A stretch of DNA of 64,000 bases from Nostoc sp. B(2019) (GCF_010091925.1 NZ_WVID01000001.1:62001-126000); one strand, 5' to 3'; shown: positions 44,327 to 53,673, numbered from the stretch's first letter. Program-made: numbers and translations. Notes: generated from the sequence alone by a model not told the origin.

Positions 44327-45613
44327 TCATGGGAGAAAGAATATTGCGTCGTGTTGTTGAAGACACTGAACTTCGCGCAGCCGACGTTCTAGAAAGCGAC
44401 GTTCGCTGTCATTTGTGACCAGTGCTAGTGCTCGTGTATAACTCTGTGCGGCTGACGCTGAGGCTCCGATGCGGCGCAGCAGATCGGCACGTGCGGCGTG
44501 AAACAGATGGTAGCCATCAAGTTGGGGGGCAAGGCCATCGATGAGTCCGAGCGCTGTCTGTGGACTGTCTACCATTGAGATCGCCACTGCTCGATTCAGC
44601 GACACAATCGGCGAGGGCTGTAAGCGTTCCAGAACATTATAGAGCTGAACGATCTGCGCCCAGTCGGTTTCTTGTGCCCGTGCCGCCTGACAATGTAGTG
44701 CCGCGATCGCGGCTTGCACTGCAAACGAACCAATCTCGCCCCGCAGTGCCTCCTCAACCAACGGCAGTGCCTCAGCAATTTGCTGTCGGTTCCAGCGGTG
44801 GCGATCTTGGTCTTCAAGCAGCACTAGATCGCCCGCCTCATCCAAACGCGCATCGCGCCGCGAGTCGTGCAGCAACATCAGCGCCACCAGTGCAGTCACT
44901 TCTGAAGGTGGTCGCGGTTCCATCAACGTCCTCACGAGACGACCCAGCCGAATCGCTTCTGTGCAGAGATCAGCTCTCACCATCGTCTCGCCCATAGTCG
45001 CCGCGTAGCCTTCGTTGAAAATCAGATAGATCACCGTCAGCACTGCGTCTACCCGCACAGACAGATCGGTCGTGTCCGGTACTTTATAGGGAATACCTGC
45101 ATCCCGAATCTTGCGCTTGGCACGCACCAGCCGTTGCGCCATCGTTGCCGTAGGCACGAGAAACGCCCGCGCAATTTCATCCGTCTCAAGTCCGCCGAGC
45201 ATCCGCAGCGTCAAAGCAACCTGCGCCTCGATCGCCAGTGCCGGGTGGCAGCAAGTAAAGATCAGCCGGAGTTGATCGTCTGGAATTTCGTCTGTGTCGT
45301 CAGTTGGCTCCTCGTGGGTTGGGATCAACCCAGATGCGGCATACCACTCCAGTTTTTCCGTCAGCCGTGTCCGCCGCCGGAGGCGATCAATAGCTTTATA
45401 TCGGGCTGTTTTGATAATCCACGCACGGGGAAGATCAGGTACGCCGCTGGACTGCCACTGCTTCACGGCGGCTGTAAAAGCTTCCTGTGCCGCCTCTTCA
45501 GCTACGTCGAAATCTCCCACAAGCCGGATCAGGGTGGCGACGATCCGACCCCATTCAGCCCGGTAAACGGAGGCGATCGCTTGGTTTACGTCTGTTTTTG
45601 CGTTTGGGATCAT
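44327..45613 (-). CDS. ECF sigma factor, ECF42/SigJ-like, with C-terminal helical extension
   Basis: A 428-residue sigma-70-family protein. The sigma2 region ([31 protein letters not shown]) and sigma4 region ([27 protein letters not shown]) occupy about 1-185; then comes a 240-residue helical extension containing IYLIFNEGY and TPR-like repeats ending in ERRFLERRL. This architecture, with no anti-sigma gene and adjacent DGPF/YciI genes, is diagnostic of the ECF42 group. Those genes lie divergently at 45809-47090. The last 13 residues ([13 protein letters not shown]) look non-native, suggesting a small rearrangement at the 3' end. Confidence 0.92.
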   Translation of the reverse strand: MIPNAKTDVNQAIASVYRAEWGRIVATLIRLVGDFDVAEEAAQEAFTAAVKQWQSSGVPDLPRAWIIKTARYKAIDRLRRRTRLTEKLEWYAASGLIPTHEEPTDDTDEIPDDQLRLIFTCCHPALAIEAQVALTLRMLGGLETDEIARAFLVPTATMAQRLVRAKRKIRDAGIPYKVPDTTDLSVRVDAVLTVIYLIFNEGYAATMGETMVRADLCTEAIRLGRLVRTLMEPRPPSEVTALVALMLLHDSRRDARLDEAGDLVLLEDQDRHRWNRQQIAEALPLVEEALRGEIGSFAVQAAIAALHCQAARAQETDWAQIVQLYNVLERLQPSPIVSLNRAVAISMVDSPQTALGLIDGLAPQLDGYHLFHAARADLLRRIGASASAAQSYTRALALVTNDSERRFLERRLREVQCLQQHDAIFFLP

Positions 45614-45625
45614 ACCTGAAATAAA

Positions 45626-45778
45626 AAATTTTTGGCTAGGTGTCGATTTGAGCCAGCACCGTTCGACTTACCAAAGAAGGGAAAGGGAGGTATACCCTGA
45701 TCGTACTAAATGATCGATCAAAATTTTTGGCGAGGTGTCGATTTGAGTCAGCACCGTTCGACTTACCAAAGAAGGGAA
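45626..45778 (+). promoter_or_regulatory. duplicated ECF42-type promoter block
   Basis: A 58-bp block occurs at 45626-45683 and again at 45721-45778 with two mismatches. Each copy contains TGTCGA (45641-45646; 45736-45741), 16 bp, then TCGA (45663-45666; 45758-45761). As I recall, ECF42 promoters have a TGTCGA -35 element and a CGA/TC-type -10. The second copy ends 31 bp before the YciI start codon. The motif is near-symmetric (GTCGA...TCGAC), so reading toward the sigma gene is also possible. Confidence 0.7.
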
Positions 45779-45808
45779 GCAACAACGGGAAATAAGGGAG
45801 GCAACCCC

Positions 45809-46168
45809 ATGAAATATTTGCTGCTGATTTACCTGGAGGAAAATGCCCTGAGCGAAACCGAGCGGGAGGACTGTTATGTAGAATCCGCGCAACTCGCACA
45901 ACAACTCAACTCGAAGGGGCAGTATCTCGCGACTGCCCCGCTCCACCCTGTCGCAACCGCAACCAGCGTTCGGGTGCGCGACGGCAAACCGCTTGTCACC
46001 GACGGGCCGTTTGCAGAAACCCGCGAACAATTGGGCGGTTTTTTTCTGATTAATGCTCAGGATCTCGACGAAGCAATCACGATCGCTGCCCGGATTCCAG
46101 GCGCGCGCGTCGGCACTGTCGAAATTCGACCCGTGATTGAAGTTGCGGGCTTGCCAGAGAATTCGTAA
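45809..46168 (+). CDS. YciI-family (DGPF domain) protein
   Basis: A 119-residue protein with the signature VTDGPFAETREQLGGFFLI and an N-terminal KYLLLIYLEENAL. DGPF/YCII-related proteins are the characteristic partners of ECF42 sigma factors. ATG at 45809 has AGGGAGG seven bases upstream; the open frame back to 45710 runs through the promoter repeat and is not coding. Function is not settled; a ferredoxin-like alpha-beta fold is expected. Confidence 0.92.
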   Translation: MKYLLLIYLEENALSETEREDCYVESAQLAQQLNSKGQYLATAPLHPVATATSVRVRDGKPLVTDGPFAETREQLGGFFLINAQDLDEAITIAARIPGARVGTVEIRPVIEVAGLPENS

Positions 46169-46203
46169 CCGCACTCAACCTCAACCCAAAAGGAGAGATT
46201 CCG

Positions 46204-46647
46204 ATGACAACCAAAAGCATGATCACAGCTAACGAAGCTCAGATTCGCCAATTAATTGCCGATCAACAACGTGCCATCTGCATTAAGGATGTTGACCAAA
46301 TCATGTCCCACTATGCCACCGAGGTCATCGTCTTCGATGTTAAACCTCCATTCCAAACCCAAGGGAAAGATGCTTGGGGTCAAGTGTGGTCAGAATGTTT
46401 GCCTTACTTTCCGGACGCCTTTGAGATTGAAACACGAGACCTCAAGATTACCGTCAGTGAAGACTTAGCAGTTGCACACTGGCTATTTCGCTTTACAGGA
46501 ACGGAAAACCATCCGGCAATGCAGATGTGGATGCGCGTCACCGCTGTCTGCCAGAAAAATCAAGGCGAATGGCAGATCCTACACGAACACCTCTCGGTTC
46601 CATTTGATCCAAAAACCTCTCAAGCCCTATTCACACTAAACCCATAG
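46204..46647 (+). CDS. SnoaL-like / nuclear transport factor 2-like protein
   Basis: A 147-residue cone-shaped alpha+beta fold protein: IRQLIADQQRAICIKDVDQIMSHYATEVIVFDV, then RVTAVCQKNQGEWQILHEHLSVPF. It matches the SnoaL/ketosteroid-isomerase-like family often found with ECF41/ECF42 sigma factors. GGAGAG lies about 6-11 bases before the ATG. It follows yciI by 35 bp, so it is likely in the same operon. Confidence 0.88.
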   Translation: MTTKSMITANEAQIRQLIADQQRAICIKDVDQIMSHYATEVIVFDVKPPFQTQGKDAWGQVWSECLPYFPDAFEIETRDLKITVSEDLAVAHWLFRFTGTENHPAMQMWMRVTAVCQKNQGEWQILHEHLSVPFDPKTSQALFTLNP

Positions 46648-46679
46648 CCCAATCCATTTAACCATCCCAGGAGCACCCA

Positions 46680-47090
46680 ATGAAAATCAATCCTTATCTC
46701 ATGTTCAACGGCAACTGTGAAGCAGCGTTCAAGTTCTATGAGCAATGTCTTGGTGGCAAAATCGTCATGATGCTGACCCACGGGGATGCGCCCTCAGTGG
46801 AACAGGTGTCCCCTGAATGGCATGACAAAATTATGCACGTCTGCCTTGATCTAGGCGATCGCCTGTTGATGGGGTCTGACAGCCCGCCTGGGTATTTTGA
46901 AACACCCCAGAGCTTCTACGTGCAAATCAGCGTGGACGAGCCAGCGGAGGCAGAACGCATTTTTCATGCCCTGGTAGAAAACGGAAAAGTGAAAATGCCG
47001 ATCAATCAAACCTTTTGGTCTGTCCGCTTTGGCATGTTGGTCGATCAGTTTGGCATTCCGTGGATGGTCAACTGCCAGAAGACTGCTTAA
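46680..47090 (+). CDS. PhnB-like VOC-family protein
   Basis: A 136-residue VOC protein of the PhnB/3-demethylubiquinone-methyltransferase-like group: INPYLMFNGNCEAAFKFYEQCLGG, DRLLMGSDSPPG, WSVRFGMLVDQFGIPWMVN. CAGGAG lies upstream of the ATG. Third gene of the putative ECF42-controlled operon (yciI, snoaL-like, phnB-like). Confidence 0.9.
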   Translation: MKINPYLMFNGNCEAAFKFYEQCLGGKIVMMLTHGDAPSVEQVSPEWHDKIMHVCLDLGDRLLMGSDSPPGYFETPQSFYVQISVDEPAEAERIFHALVENGKVKMPINQTFWSVRFGMLVDQFGIPWMVNCQKTA

Positions 47091-47170
47091 CCTGTCATTC
47101 CGGGAGGCGCTTACGGGCGTCTCCCCTAGACTCAAGCCTCAACGCCTTTTCGGTGATCCTTCACTGTGCA

Positions 47171-47347
47171 ATGATTCAAAAAGAATTACTATCTACGTTT
47201 TTTGTTGAGTTTCTCGATTTATTTCTGCCTCATGTAGTCAGCCAAATAGACCGGGATTCTATCCAATTTTTACCGCAGGAAGTTTTTATTGATGTTTTGA
47301 ACTATTTCGCCACCAGGATCAATTTTGGTGGTGCGGCAGTTAGATGA
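47171..47347 (+). pseudogene. Rpn/DUF4351-type putative transposase-like nuclease, N-terminal remnant
   Basis: A 58-codon frame starting MIQKELLSTFFVEFLDLFLP and continuing DRDSIQFLPQEVF, which matches the N-terminus of the cyanobacterial Rpn-like (recombination-promoting nuclease) family, but the following sequence is unrelated and the rest of the protein is missing. It is therefore a decayed fragment in a region of debris between 47091 and 47923. Confidence 0.6.
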
Positions 47348-47706
47348 GGAGCAATTGCTCAGAAAGCCTAGTGCCAAAACCCATCGCAGAACTTTTCGGT
47401 CTACTGAATTTGTCTTTGTGTCTATAACTTTCGTTATAGGAATAATTTATTAGGGTAACAACGAAAGTCAGAGGGAATGTATATATTTCGTCGATGAGGT
47501 ATTCAAGACTTTTTTCAGATGTTGATTCCTGATGGTAATTCTAATATGGATATATCTCTAAGAAACGAAGCTGATGTACTTTTTCTCGTAGAGTTTGATT
47601 GAAAGGTTATTCAACTACAAAACCCGGATTTATCACAAAGAAATAAAAAGACTGATTTTCGCTCACAAGAGGATAAAAGCTATGTCTACTCAAAACAAAT
47701 GCTTTA

Positions 47707-47914
47707 GATTGCTGCGATCGCACTCAATCATAGCATTCCTTATCTAACCCATCACCACCTATTAGACTTTCAAGGCAGGTCTAATATCAATATCTATCAA
47801 ATGAGTTATCCAACAGCAGTGTCACTCAAAACAGCGACAGATCAACACTATTCTAATAGCGCTTTCATCGAATTAATTAAAGCAGCAAAGACACAATTAC
47901 ACCATTACGTTTAG
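47707..47914 (+). other. C-terminal coding fragment, unidentified
   Basis: A frame with no start codon, open from a TAG at 47704 to a TAG at 47912, reading ...HHHLLDFQGRSNINIYQMSY ... AFIELIKAAKTQLHHYV-stop. Composition looks coding. It is probably the end of a lost gene, 9 bp before the GST-family gene. Sequence between 47348 and 47706 shows no intact gene. Confidence 0.35.
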
Positions 47915-47923
47915 GAGAGAATT

Positions 47924-48949
47924 ATGGCATCAGGAATGATGGTCGCAGGTAAATGGATAACCGATGAGAATAAGCAAAATCAAAGCGGTGAGTTCCATGA
48001 GATACCAACAACGTTTCGCGATCGCATAACCGCAGATGGAACTAGCGGGTTTAAGGCAGAAGCAGGGCGCTATCATCTCTACGTTTCCTTGGCGTGTCCG
48101 TGGGCCCATCGCACCTTAATTATGCGAGAACTCAAAGGATTGAATGATGCAATCTCAGTCTCTATCGTCGATCCAATTATGAGCGATAAAGGCTGGATGT
48201 TTTCTGAAGCACCGGGAGCCATTCCTGACTCGGTAAATTACGCTCAATATTTGCAAGAGATCTACCTAAAAGCCGATCCCAAATACACAGGACGAGTAAC
48301 TGTTCCGGTGTTGTGGGATAAGCGCTCCTCAACAATCGTCAACAATGAATCTCGCGAAATTATGCGGATGTTTGATGTAGAGTGTGCAGAATTGGCAACG
48401 CAGAAAATAGACTTATACCCACGCGATTTACAACAGAAGATTGATGAAACGATCAATGCAATTTATATGCCAATTAATGCTGGTGTATATCGCTCTGGTT
48501 TTGCGACTTCGCAAGCAGCCTACGAAGATGCGGTGATTGAACTCTTCAAGAATTTAGATCGATGGGAAACCGTTCTGAGCAAGCAGCGCTATTTATGTGG
48601 TGATCAACTCACTGAAGCTGATATTTGCATGTTTGTAACGCTGTATCGCTTCGACTCAGTGTATTACGGTCACTTTAAGTGCAATTTGCGGCGAATTCTC
48701 GACTATCCAAACCTCTGGAATTATCTAAAGGATCTATATCAGCATCCTGAATTCAAAGCGACGTGCAATCTAGACTATACTAAGCGCGGCTATTACATGA
48801 GTATGACCGAGATTAATCCAAATCGAATTGTGCCGAAGGGGCCAATCATCGATTTTGACGAACTGCACGATCGCGTAGGCGTAGCCCATCGTAGCGAAAA
48901 GTCGGAGCGGCGGTTTCCGCCGTTGGCGCAGCCCACCGCAGGCATCTGA
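47924..48949 (+). CDS. glutathionyl-hydroquinone reductase (YqjG/Xi-class GST) with repeat-encoded C-terminus
   Basis: A 341-residue Xi-class GST. The thioredoxin-like domain carries YHLYVSLACPWAHRTLIM with catalytic C58 in CPW, and a C-terminal all-alpha domain follows (LTEADICMFVTLYRFD). It reduces glutathionylated hydroquinones in the cytosol. TAGGAG lies about 8 bases before the ATG. Odd: family members normally end shortly after the GPI(I/L)DF...HDR segment; here the frame instead runs into a dispersed repeat beginning at 48873, adding about 25 residues (VGVAHRSEKSERRFPPLAQP...). The repeat has replaced the native stop. Confidence 0.9.
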   Translation: MASGMMVAGKWITDENKQNQSGEFHEIPTTFRDRITADGTSGFKAEAGRYHLYVSLACPWAHRTLIMRELKGLNDAISVSIVDPIMSDKGWMFSEAPGAIPDSVNYAQYLQEIYLKADPKYTGRVTVPVLWDKRSSTIVNNESREIMRMFDVECAELATQKIDLYPRDLQQKIDETINAIYMPINAGVYRSGFATSQAAYEDAVIELFKNLDRWETVLSKQRYLCGDQLTEADICMFVTLYRFDSVYYGHFKCNLRRILDYPNLWNYLKDLYQHPEFKATCNLDYTKRGYYMSMTEINPNRIVPKGPIIDFDELHDRVGVAHRSEKSERRFPPLAQPTAGI

Positions 48950-48970
48950 ACTTTTCAAGACAGACATCGC
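48873..48970. repeat. dispersed repeat forming the 3' end of the GST-family gene
   Basis: GCGTAGGCGTAGCCCATCGT at the left end and AACTTTTCAAGACAGACATC at the right end match the intergenic copy at 9930-10008. The middle (GTCGGAGCGGCGGTTTCCGC) matches, in reverse complement with one difference, a segment just right of 59148 in the chlH paralogue. Confidence 0.85.
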
Positions 48971-49115
48971 TTCGGTAAGGCGTAGTTGCAATATGCCAAA
49001 GGCATTAAGCGAAGCTTATCGAATTATCCCCCTTCTGTCACTTTGGGGGATTAAAAAAGAATAAAAATATGTTATCTGAATTCAAATCAAAAGTCTTGCA
49101 CCAGTAAGCCTGCCA

Positions 49116-51672
49116 GTTTCAATCCCTAATAGGGATTTTATGTTATTGAAATTAGCGATATGAGCCGGACAGATGCCCAAGACCGGTTTCAATCCCTAAT
49201 AGGGATTTTATGTTATTGAAATTTGATGTACGACCCGCTCCAGGAATACCAAGAACTCGTTTCAATCCCTAATAGGGATTTTATGTTATTGAAATGGAAC
49301 CCAGTGGCAGGGCATTCAAGCCATATTGTTTCAATCCCTAATAGGGATTTTATGTTATTGAAATAGAGAGGATGAATTTGCGCTTTGGGTCTTTGCTCAA
49401 GTTTCAATCCCTAATAGGGATTTTATGTTATTGAAATAGTACCAGCGAAGAACTTCAGTAAGCTCGACAAGGGTTTCAATCCCTAATAGGGATTTTATGT
49501 TATTGAAATTCTTTTGCACAAACTACTACTACCAGTACTAATCCGTTTCAATCCCTAATAGGGATTTTATGTTATTGAAATTTGGGAGAGGATTTTAGCC
49601 AGATCAGAATACGTTTCAATCCCTAATAGGGATTTTATGTTATTGAAATGTGAGGTAATACCTGTAAGAACTATAGAAGGATATCCTGTTTCAATCCCTA
49701 ATAGGGATTTTATGTTATTGAAATTTGCGCTGAGTAATATGAACATGGGGCCCGCTGCTGTTTCAATCCCTAATAGGGATTTTATGTTATTGAAATCAGC
49801 GATCGCTTGCCAGTCATCTAAAGGAATTACTAGTTTCAATCCCTAATAGGGATTTTATGTTATTGAAATCAAACGCGATTCATAAAATGCGGATAATTTT
49901 TTAGTTTCAATCCCTAATAGGGATTTTATGTTATTGAAATCCTGCTTCCATTCAGTGCAATCGCTTGTCAGTTTTGCGTTTCAATCCCTAATAGGGATTT
50001 TATGTTATTGAAATCAAAAAATATTAAAGCATATTTATGAGCAGTGTAAGTTTCAATCCCTAATAGGGATTTTATGTTATTGAAATGCTATTAGAATGTG
50101 TCTGGTAGAAATTATTAGACTTGTTTCAATCCCTAATAGGGATTTTATGTTATTGAAATGTTAAAAAAGAGTATATTGCCCAAACCGGAAGCGGTTTCAA
50201 TCCCTAATAGGGATTTTATGTTATTGAAATTGATTCCGGGGGGTAAGAAGGTTCGTTTTGATCGCGTTTCAATCCCTAATAGGGATTTTATGTTATTGAA
50301 ATTTTGTCATTTTAGTTCAATTGTGTGTAAAATTTTGTTTCAATCCCTAATAGGGATTTTATGTTATTGAAATTTACGTTTGTTATAGTAAAAATGATTT
50401 CAGCATTAGTTTCAATCCCTAATAGGGATTTTATGTTATTGAAATTAGTTAGCAAAGGTTGGTAATATAAAATATGACAGTGTTTCAATCCCTAATAGGG
50501 ATTTTATGTTATTGAAATACTCAAGACGATAGTGACGAAGATATCTACCAAGGAGTTTCAATCCCTAATAGGGATTTTATGTTATTGAAATCTAAAACTC
50601 ATGGGTGAATAGTACCCCTTAAATAATATGTTTCAATCCCTAATAGGGATTTTATGTTATTGAAATAAATTATACCCCTCTGAACTAGATGTCATTTGAG
50701 ATGTTTCAATCCCTAATAGGGATTTTATGTTATTGAAATATTGCAAAGATGTTGATTGAAAAATCAGGATGTGTTTCAATCCCTAATAGGGATTTTATGT
50801 TATTGAAATCCGGATTGAGCGGCAAGCCTGGGTAGAAATGCCCTGTTTCAATCCCTAATAGGGATTTTATGTTATTGAAATACAAGTGATCACTTTTTTT
50901 AAAAAATAAGGACGCTATGGTTTCAATCCCTAATAGGGATTTTATGTTATTGAAATTTATGCCAGGAAGAATAGATGAAATAGGTAATCGCTATGTTTCA
51001 ATCCCTAATAGGGATTTTATGTTATTGAAATGTTCGCAGATCGCAATATTGCCGCTTTGAAACTTTGTTTCAATCCCTAATAGGGATTTTATGTTATTGA
51101 AATAGGATCGATTGTATCAGCACCAGCTAGAACCTTATCGTTTCAATCCCTAATAGGGATTTTATGTTATTGAAATTATTTTTAAAAACTAATCGCGCCG
51201 ATCGCTTTGATGTTTCAATCCCTAATAGGGATTTTATGTTATTGAAATCTAAAGGCGCTGGAGAATTTTGAAGGTAAGCTGTTTCAATCCCTAATAGGGA
51301 TTTTATGTTATTGAAATACCAAGTTCATCACCGCGCTTTTTTACCGCCACCAGTTTCAATCCCTAATAGGGATTTTATGTTATTGAAATCCCGGAATCAT
51401 CGTCCCATCTTTGTATTCATTGGTTTCAATCCCTAATAGGGATTTTATGTTATTGAAATTCCAGCACGTTCTAGCACTTCTGAAATAGTTAAGGTTTCAA
51501 TCCCTAATAGGGATTTTATGTTATTGAAATTCATACTGTAATTTACCTCCAGCAAATTTCATCTGTTTCAATCCCTAATAGGGATTTTATGTTATTGAAA
51601 TAAGCGGATCCTTATTTCTTCGATAATTTGAATATGTTTCAATCCCTAATAGGGATTTTATGTTATTGAAAT
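49116..51672 (-). CRISPR. CRISPR array, 36 repeats / 35 spacers, no adjacent cas genes
   Basis: Thirty-six copies of a 37-bp repeat beginning GTTTCAATCCCTAATAGGGA and ending TTTTATGTTATTGAAAT, with 35 different-looking spacers of 31-38 bp. By eye all 36 repeats are identical, including both terminal ones. The repeat has an internal palindrome (AATCCCTA-A-TAGGGATT). Read on the minus strand it ends in ATTGAAAC, the usual 3' end of type I/III repeats and source of the 8-nt crRNA handle, so leftward transcription is inferred, with the leader at the right. First repeat 49116-49152, last 51636-51672. No cas gene is present within the window on either side. Apparent small open frames inside are repeat artefacts. 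Confidence 0.98.
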
Positions 51673-52021
51673 CGCAGGAGGCTGAAAGTCCTGTTTTATT
51701 TGGTTTTCAAGGTCCTGTTGCGCGAATGGGGAAATCATAACATGAGCAGTTGTAATTTGGCTAGATGCAAATGGCTAAAAGTCAGTTCTGATAAGGTGCG
51801 CGGATGATTTGAAGGTGCTATTATCCTGAAATTCTTGCATATAGAGAGATTCAGCCATTTTTTCAATCACCTCTTCAGCAACACCTACCCATCCGCGCAC
51901 TGATAACGATTGCAACTATTATAGCGATCGCCTACCATCTCGACTAAAGTATAAGCGATCGCAGCTTGGAGAAATTACCACATCTCTCCAGCCAAGAGTT
52001 AAATGTTGATTTTAAGTTAAT
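51673..52021 (-). promoter_or_regulatory. putative CRISPR leader
   Basis: The 349 bp right of the last repeat lack a credible gene. Read on the minus strand toward the array they contain GTGCGCGGATG (51890-51900) and, 84 bp on, its inverted copy CATCCGCGCAC (51796-51806), then CAACAGGACCTTGAAAACC just before the first repeat, a leader-like composition. A 27-codon frame (MAESLYMQEFQD...) between the inverted repeats is probably chance. HIP1 sites lie near 51925 and 51955. Confidence 0.6.
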
Positions 52022-52837
52022 TTACTGCTCCTCTGGTTGTGGAAGCGGGAAGGTTTCACCAGCCAAATAAGCCTGAAAGTGCTTTTGAAAGTACAACCAG
52101 GATGTCATATCTTCCCCTTCTACAAATGCTTTGGGGGCTTGTTTATATAAAGGAACGCGGGTATTAATTTCGTTTTGCAGCAGTTGGGGTAATTCTGTTA
52201 AACCGCTGACTTTGCTTCCAAAAGCACTGTAGATCAGATTACCAGGGCGATCGCCCATTTTCATCCAGGGAAGCCATTGACCAATTCTATCCCAACTCAG
52301 CTGAAGTTGAGAAACTGAGGGGAGTGCTGAGTTAAATAAATCTGCGGTTGGCACGGTAAGTTTAAACAATTCCGCTGCCTGATAAATTGGATATGGAGTG
52401 TATTCGGCAAATTTGCGATCGTCTGCTAAGGGATTGGGGTAAGTAGGAAATAAATCAAACACAAAGGTTGTGCTGTCTCCTTCTACTTGCGCTGGAAACT
52501 TTCCCTGAAATTTACCTTGCACAGGATTATTGGCAACATGGAGCACCGGTACTGTCTCACCTGTCCAAGGATTCTCCCATTTAGGCAAAATCTCATCTGT
52601 TTCTGGGTTTAGGTAGTAAGTCAGTTCCCTAGAGGTAAAATCCCAGCTACCTTCTTGTGTGGGGATACACCTGCTAACGCTCAACCCCAGTATTTTAAAC
52701 AGGAGTTGTCTTTTCTCGCCGGGAATAAATGCGTAAATTTTCCCTTTCCAGGTTAAGAAAGTGGATTGGGAGGAGTCGAGGGAAGAACGAGTTTTTACCC
52801 AGTGCTGAGCTTCAAGTTCTTGAATTTGGGCAACCAT
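52022..52837 (-). CDS. DUF1838 family protein
   Basis: A 271-residue soluble protein: FLTWKGKIYAFIPGEKRQLL, GSWDFTSRELTYYLNPETDE, NPWTGETVPVLHVANNPVQG and a C-terminal MTSWLYFQKHFQAYLAGE. From memory this is the cyanobacterial form of DUF1838, of unknown function, possibly a lipocalin-like beta-rich fold. No signal peptide. Same strand as tsaB and ycf34 but separated by about 100 bp. Confidence 0.8.
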   Translation of the reverse strand: MVAQIQELEAQHWVKTRSSLDSSQSTFLTWKGKIYAFIPGEKRQLLFKILGLSVSRCIPTQEGSWDFTSRELTYYLNPETDEILPKWENPWTGETVPVLHVANNPVQGKFQGKFPAQVEGDSTTFVFDLFPTYPNPLADDRKFAEYTPYPIYQAAELFKLTVPTADLFNSALPSVSQLQLSWDRIGQWLPWMKMGDRPGNLIYSAFGSKVSGLTELPQLLQNEINTRVPLYKQAPKAFVEGEDMTSWLYFQKHFQAYLAGETFPLPQPEEQ

Positions 52838-52934
52838 CTATAGCATCCTTATTATTGGAATAAAAAAAGAATACCTTCTAAATCGCACGGCATTCAGATA
52901 AGTGATTAATTATCTACCCCAGTTTTATCTGTTT

Positions 52935-53591
52935 TCAGATTTCTACCGGATGTTGCCCATAATACGGCAAAGCCTCTGACCAATGAGGACGTTTACCTTG
53001 TTGCCAATCAAGATAAGCTAGTTCCAAGATATTTGTCGCTGTTGCTGCTAACCCAGATTTGGCTTCAATTAGCTGATAACTGGTATTCCAGTTAGCTAAA
53101 GTTTCCTGCCATGCTTCTGGTGTCAGCACTGTATCTGGCAATAAGGCTATTAGTCCGCAATTATCTAGTGTCAGTTGATAAATAGCTACAAAAATTTTAC
53201 CTCTTTGTGCTGGCATTTCCACAGCAAAAGTTTTGGCATTTTGATTTTTGCTTGCTTCTGACCAAGCTACTGCTGCTAATGTGGAAATCACAAACACAGG
53301 TATATCTAACTGTTGTCCCAGGGTTCGAGCAGTAACAACACCAATGCGAGTTCCAGTAAAGCCACCTGGCCCTTTTGCTACTGCGATAAACGCCAAATCT
53401 GTCCAAGTTTGCGGTTTAATAAACTCAATTAAATACTGATGTATATGACTGGATAAATCTCGCCCCAAATTCCAGATATCAGAGCGGGTTTCGCCTGCAA
53501 AATTACTAATTGCCAAACCCAATTCAGGAGTGGTGGTGTGCAGTGCTAAAGCGTATTTTGTTGATTTAAGATGTTCTAACTTAGTTGTCAA
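52935..53591 (-). CDS. tsaB: tRNA threonylcarbamoyladenosine biosynthesis protein TsaB
   Basis: A 218-residue YeaZ-type ASKHA-fold protein: YALALHTTTPELGLAISN (phosphate-binding strand) and IAVAKGPGGFTGTRIGVVTARTLGQ, the TsaB signature. It scaffolds TsaD/TsaE in t6A37 formation on ANN-decoding tRNAs. The start appears to be TTG at 53591; no ATG fits the N-terminus. A second segment (VEMPAQRGKIFVAIYQL) is also family-typical. Confidence 0.93.
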   Translation of the reverse strand: MTTKLEHLKSTKYALALHTTTPELGLAISNFAGETRSDIWNLGRDLSSHIHQYLIEFIKPQTWTDLAFIAVAKGPGGFTGTRIGVVTARTLGQQLDIPVFVISTLAAVAWSEASKNQNAKTFAVEMPAQRGKIFVAIYQLTLDNCGLIALLPDTVLTPEAWQETLANWNTSYQLIEAKSGLAATATNILELAYLDWQQGKRPHWSEALPYYGQHPVEI

Positions 53592-53673
53592 AGTAAACGC
53601 AAATATCTATTTTTATAAGGCTTAGATTCCCGACTTCTTAAATAAATCAGGAATCTTGTTTCTTGTTTCGTTT

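Noticed and set aside
44170-44418. An 82-codon plus-strand frame between the acetyltransferase and the sigma gene
   Set aside because: It begins at a TTG without a ribosome-binding site and overlaps the sigma gene 3' end on the other strand. It might be debris, but no family is recognisable.
44560-45619. Pro/Arg-rich plus-strand frames opposite the ECF sigma gene
   Set aside because: These are shadows of the GC-rich sigma gene; the composition is that of antisense translation.
45710-45808. Upstream extension of the YciI gene
   Set aside because: The extension is translated promoter-repeat DNA; the good Shine-Dalgarno precedes the ATG at 45809.
49029-49056. CCCCC...GGGGG hairpin after the GST-family gene as a terminator
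   Set aside because: The stem is short, the loop is long and A residues rather than T follow, so it is not listed as a terminator.
49213-50370. Open frames inside the CRISPR array with repeated FNNIKSLLGIET or VSIPNRDFMLLK motifs
   Set aside because: These are translations of the CRISPR repeat itself, not proteins.
51820-51900. A 27-codon minus-strand frame (MAESLYMQEFQD...) in the CRISPR leader
   Set aside because: There is no start context, it lies between the leader inverted repeats and resembles no known protein; chance is likelier.
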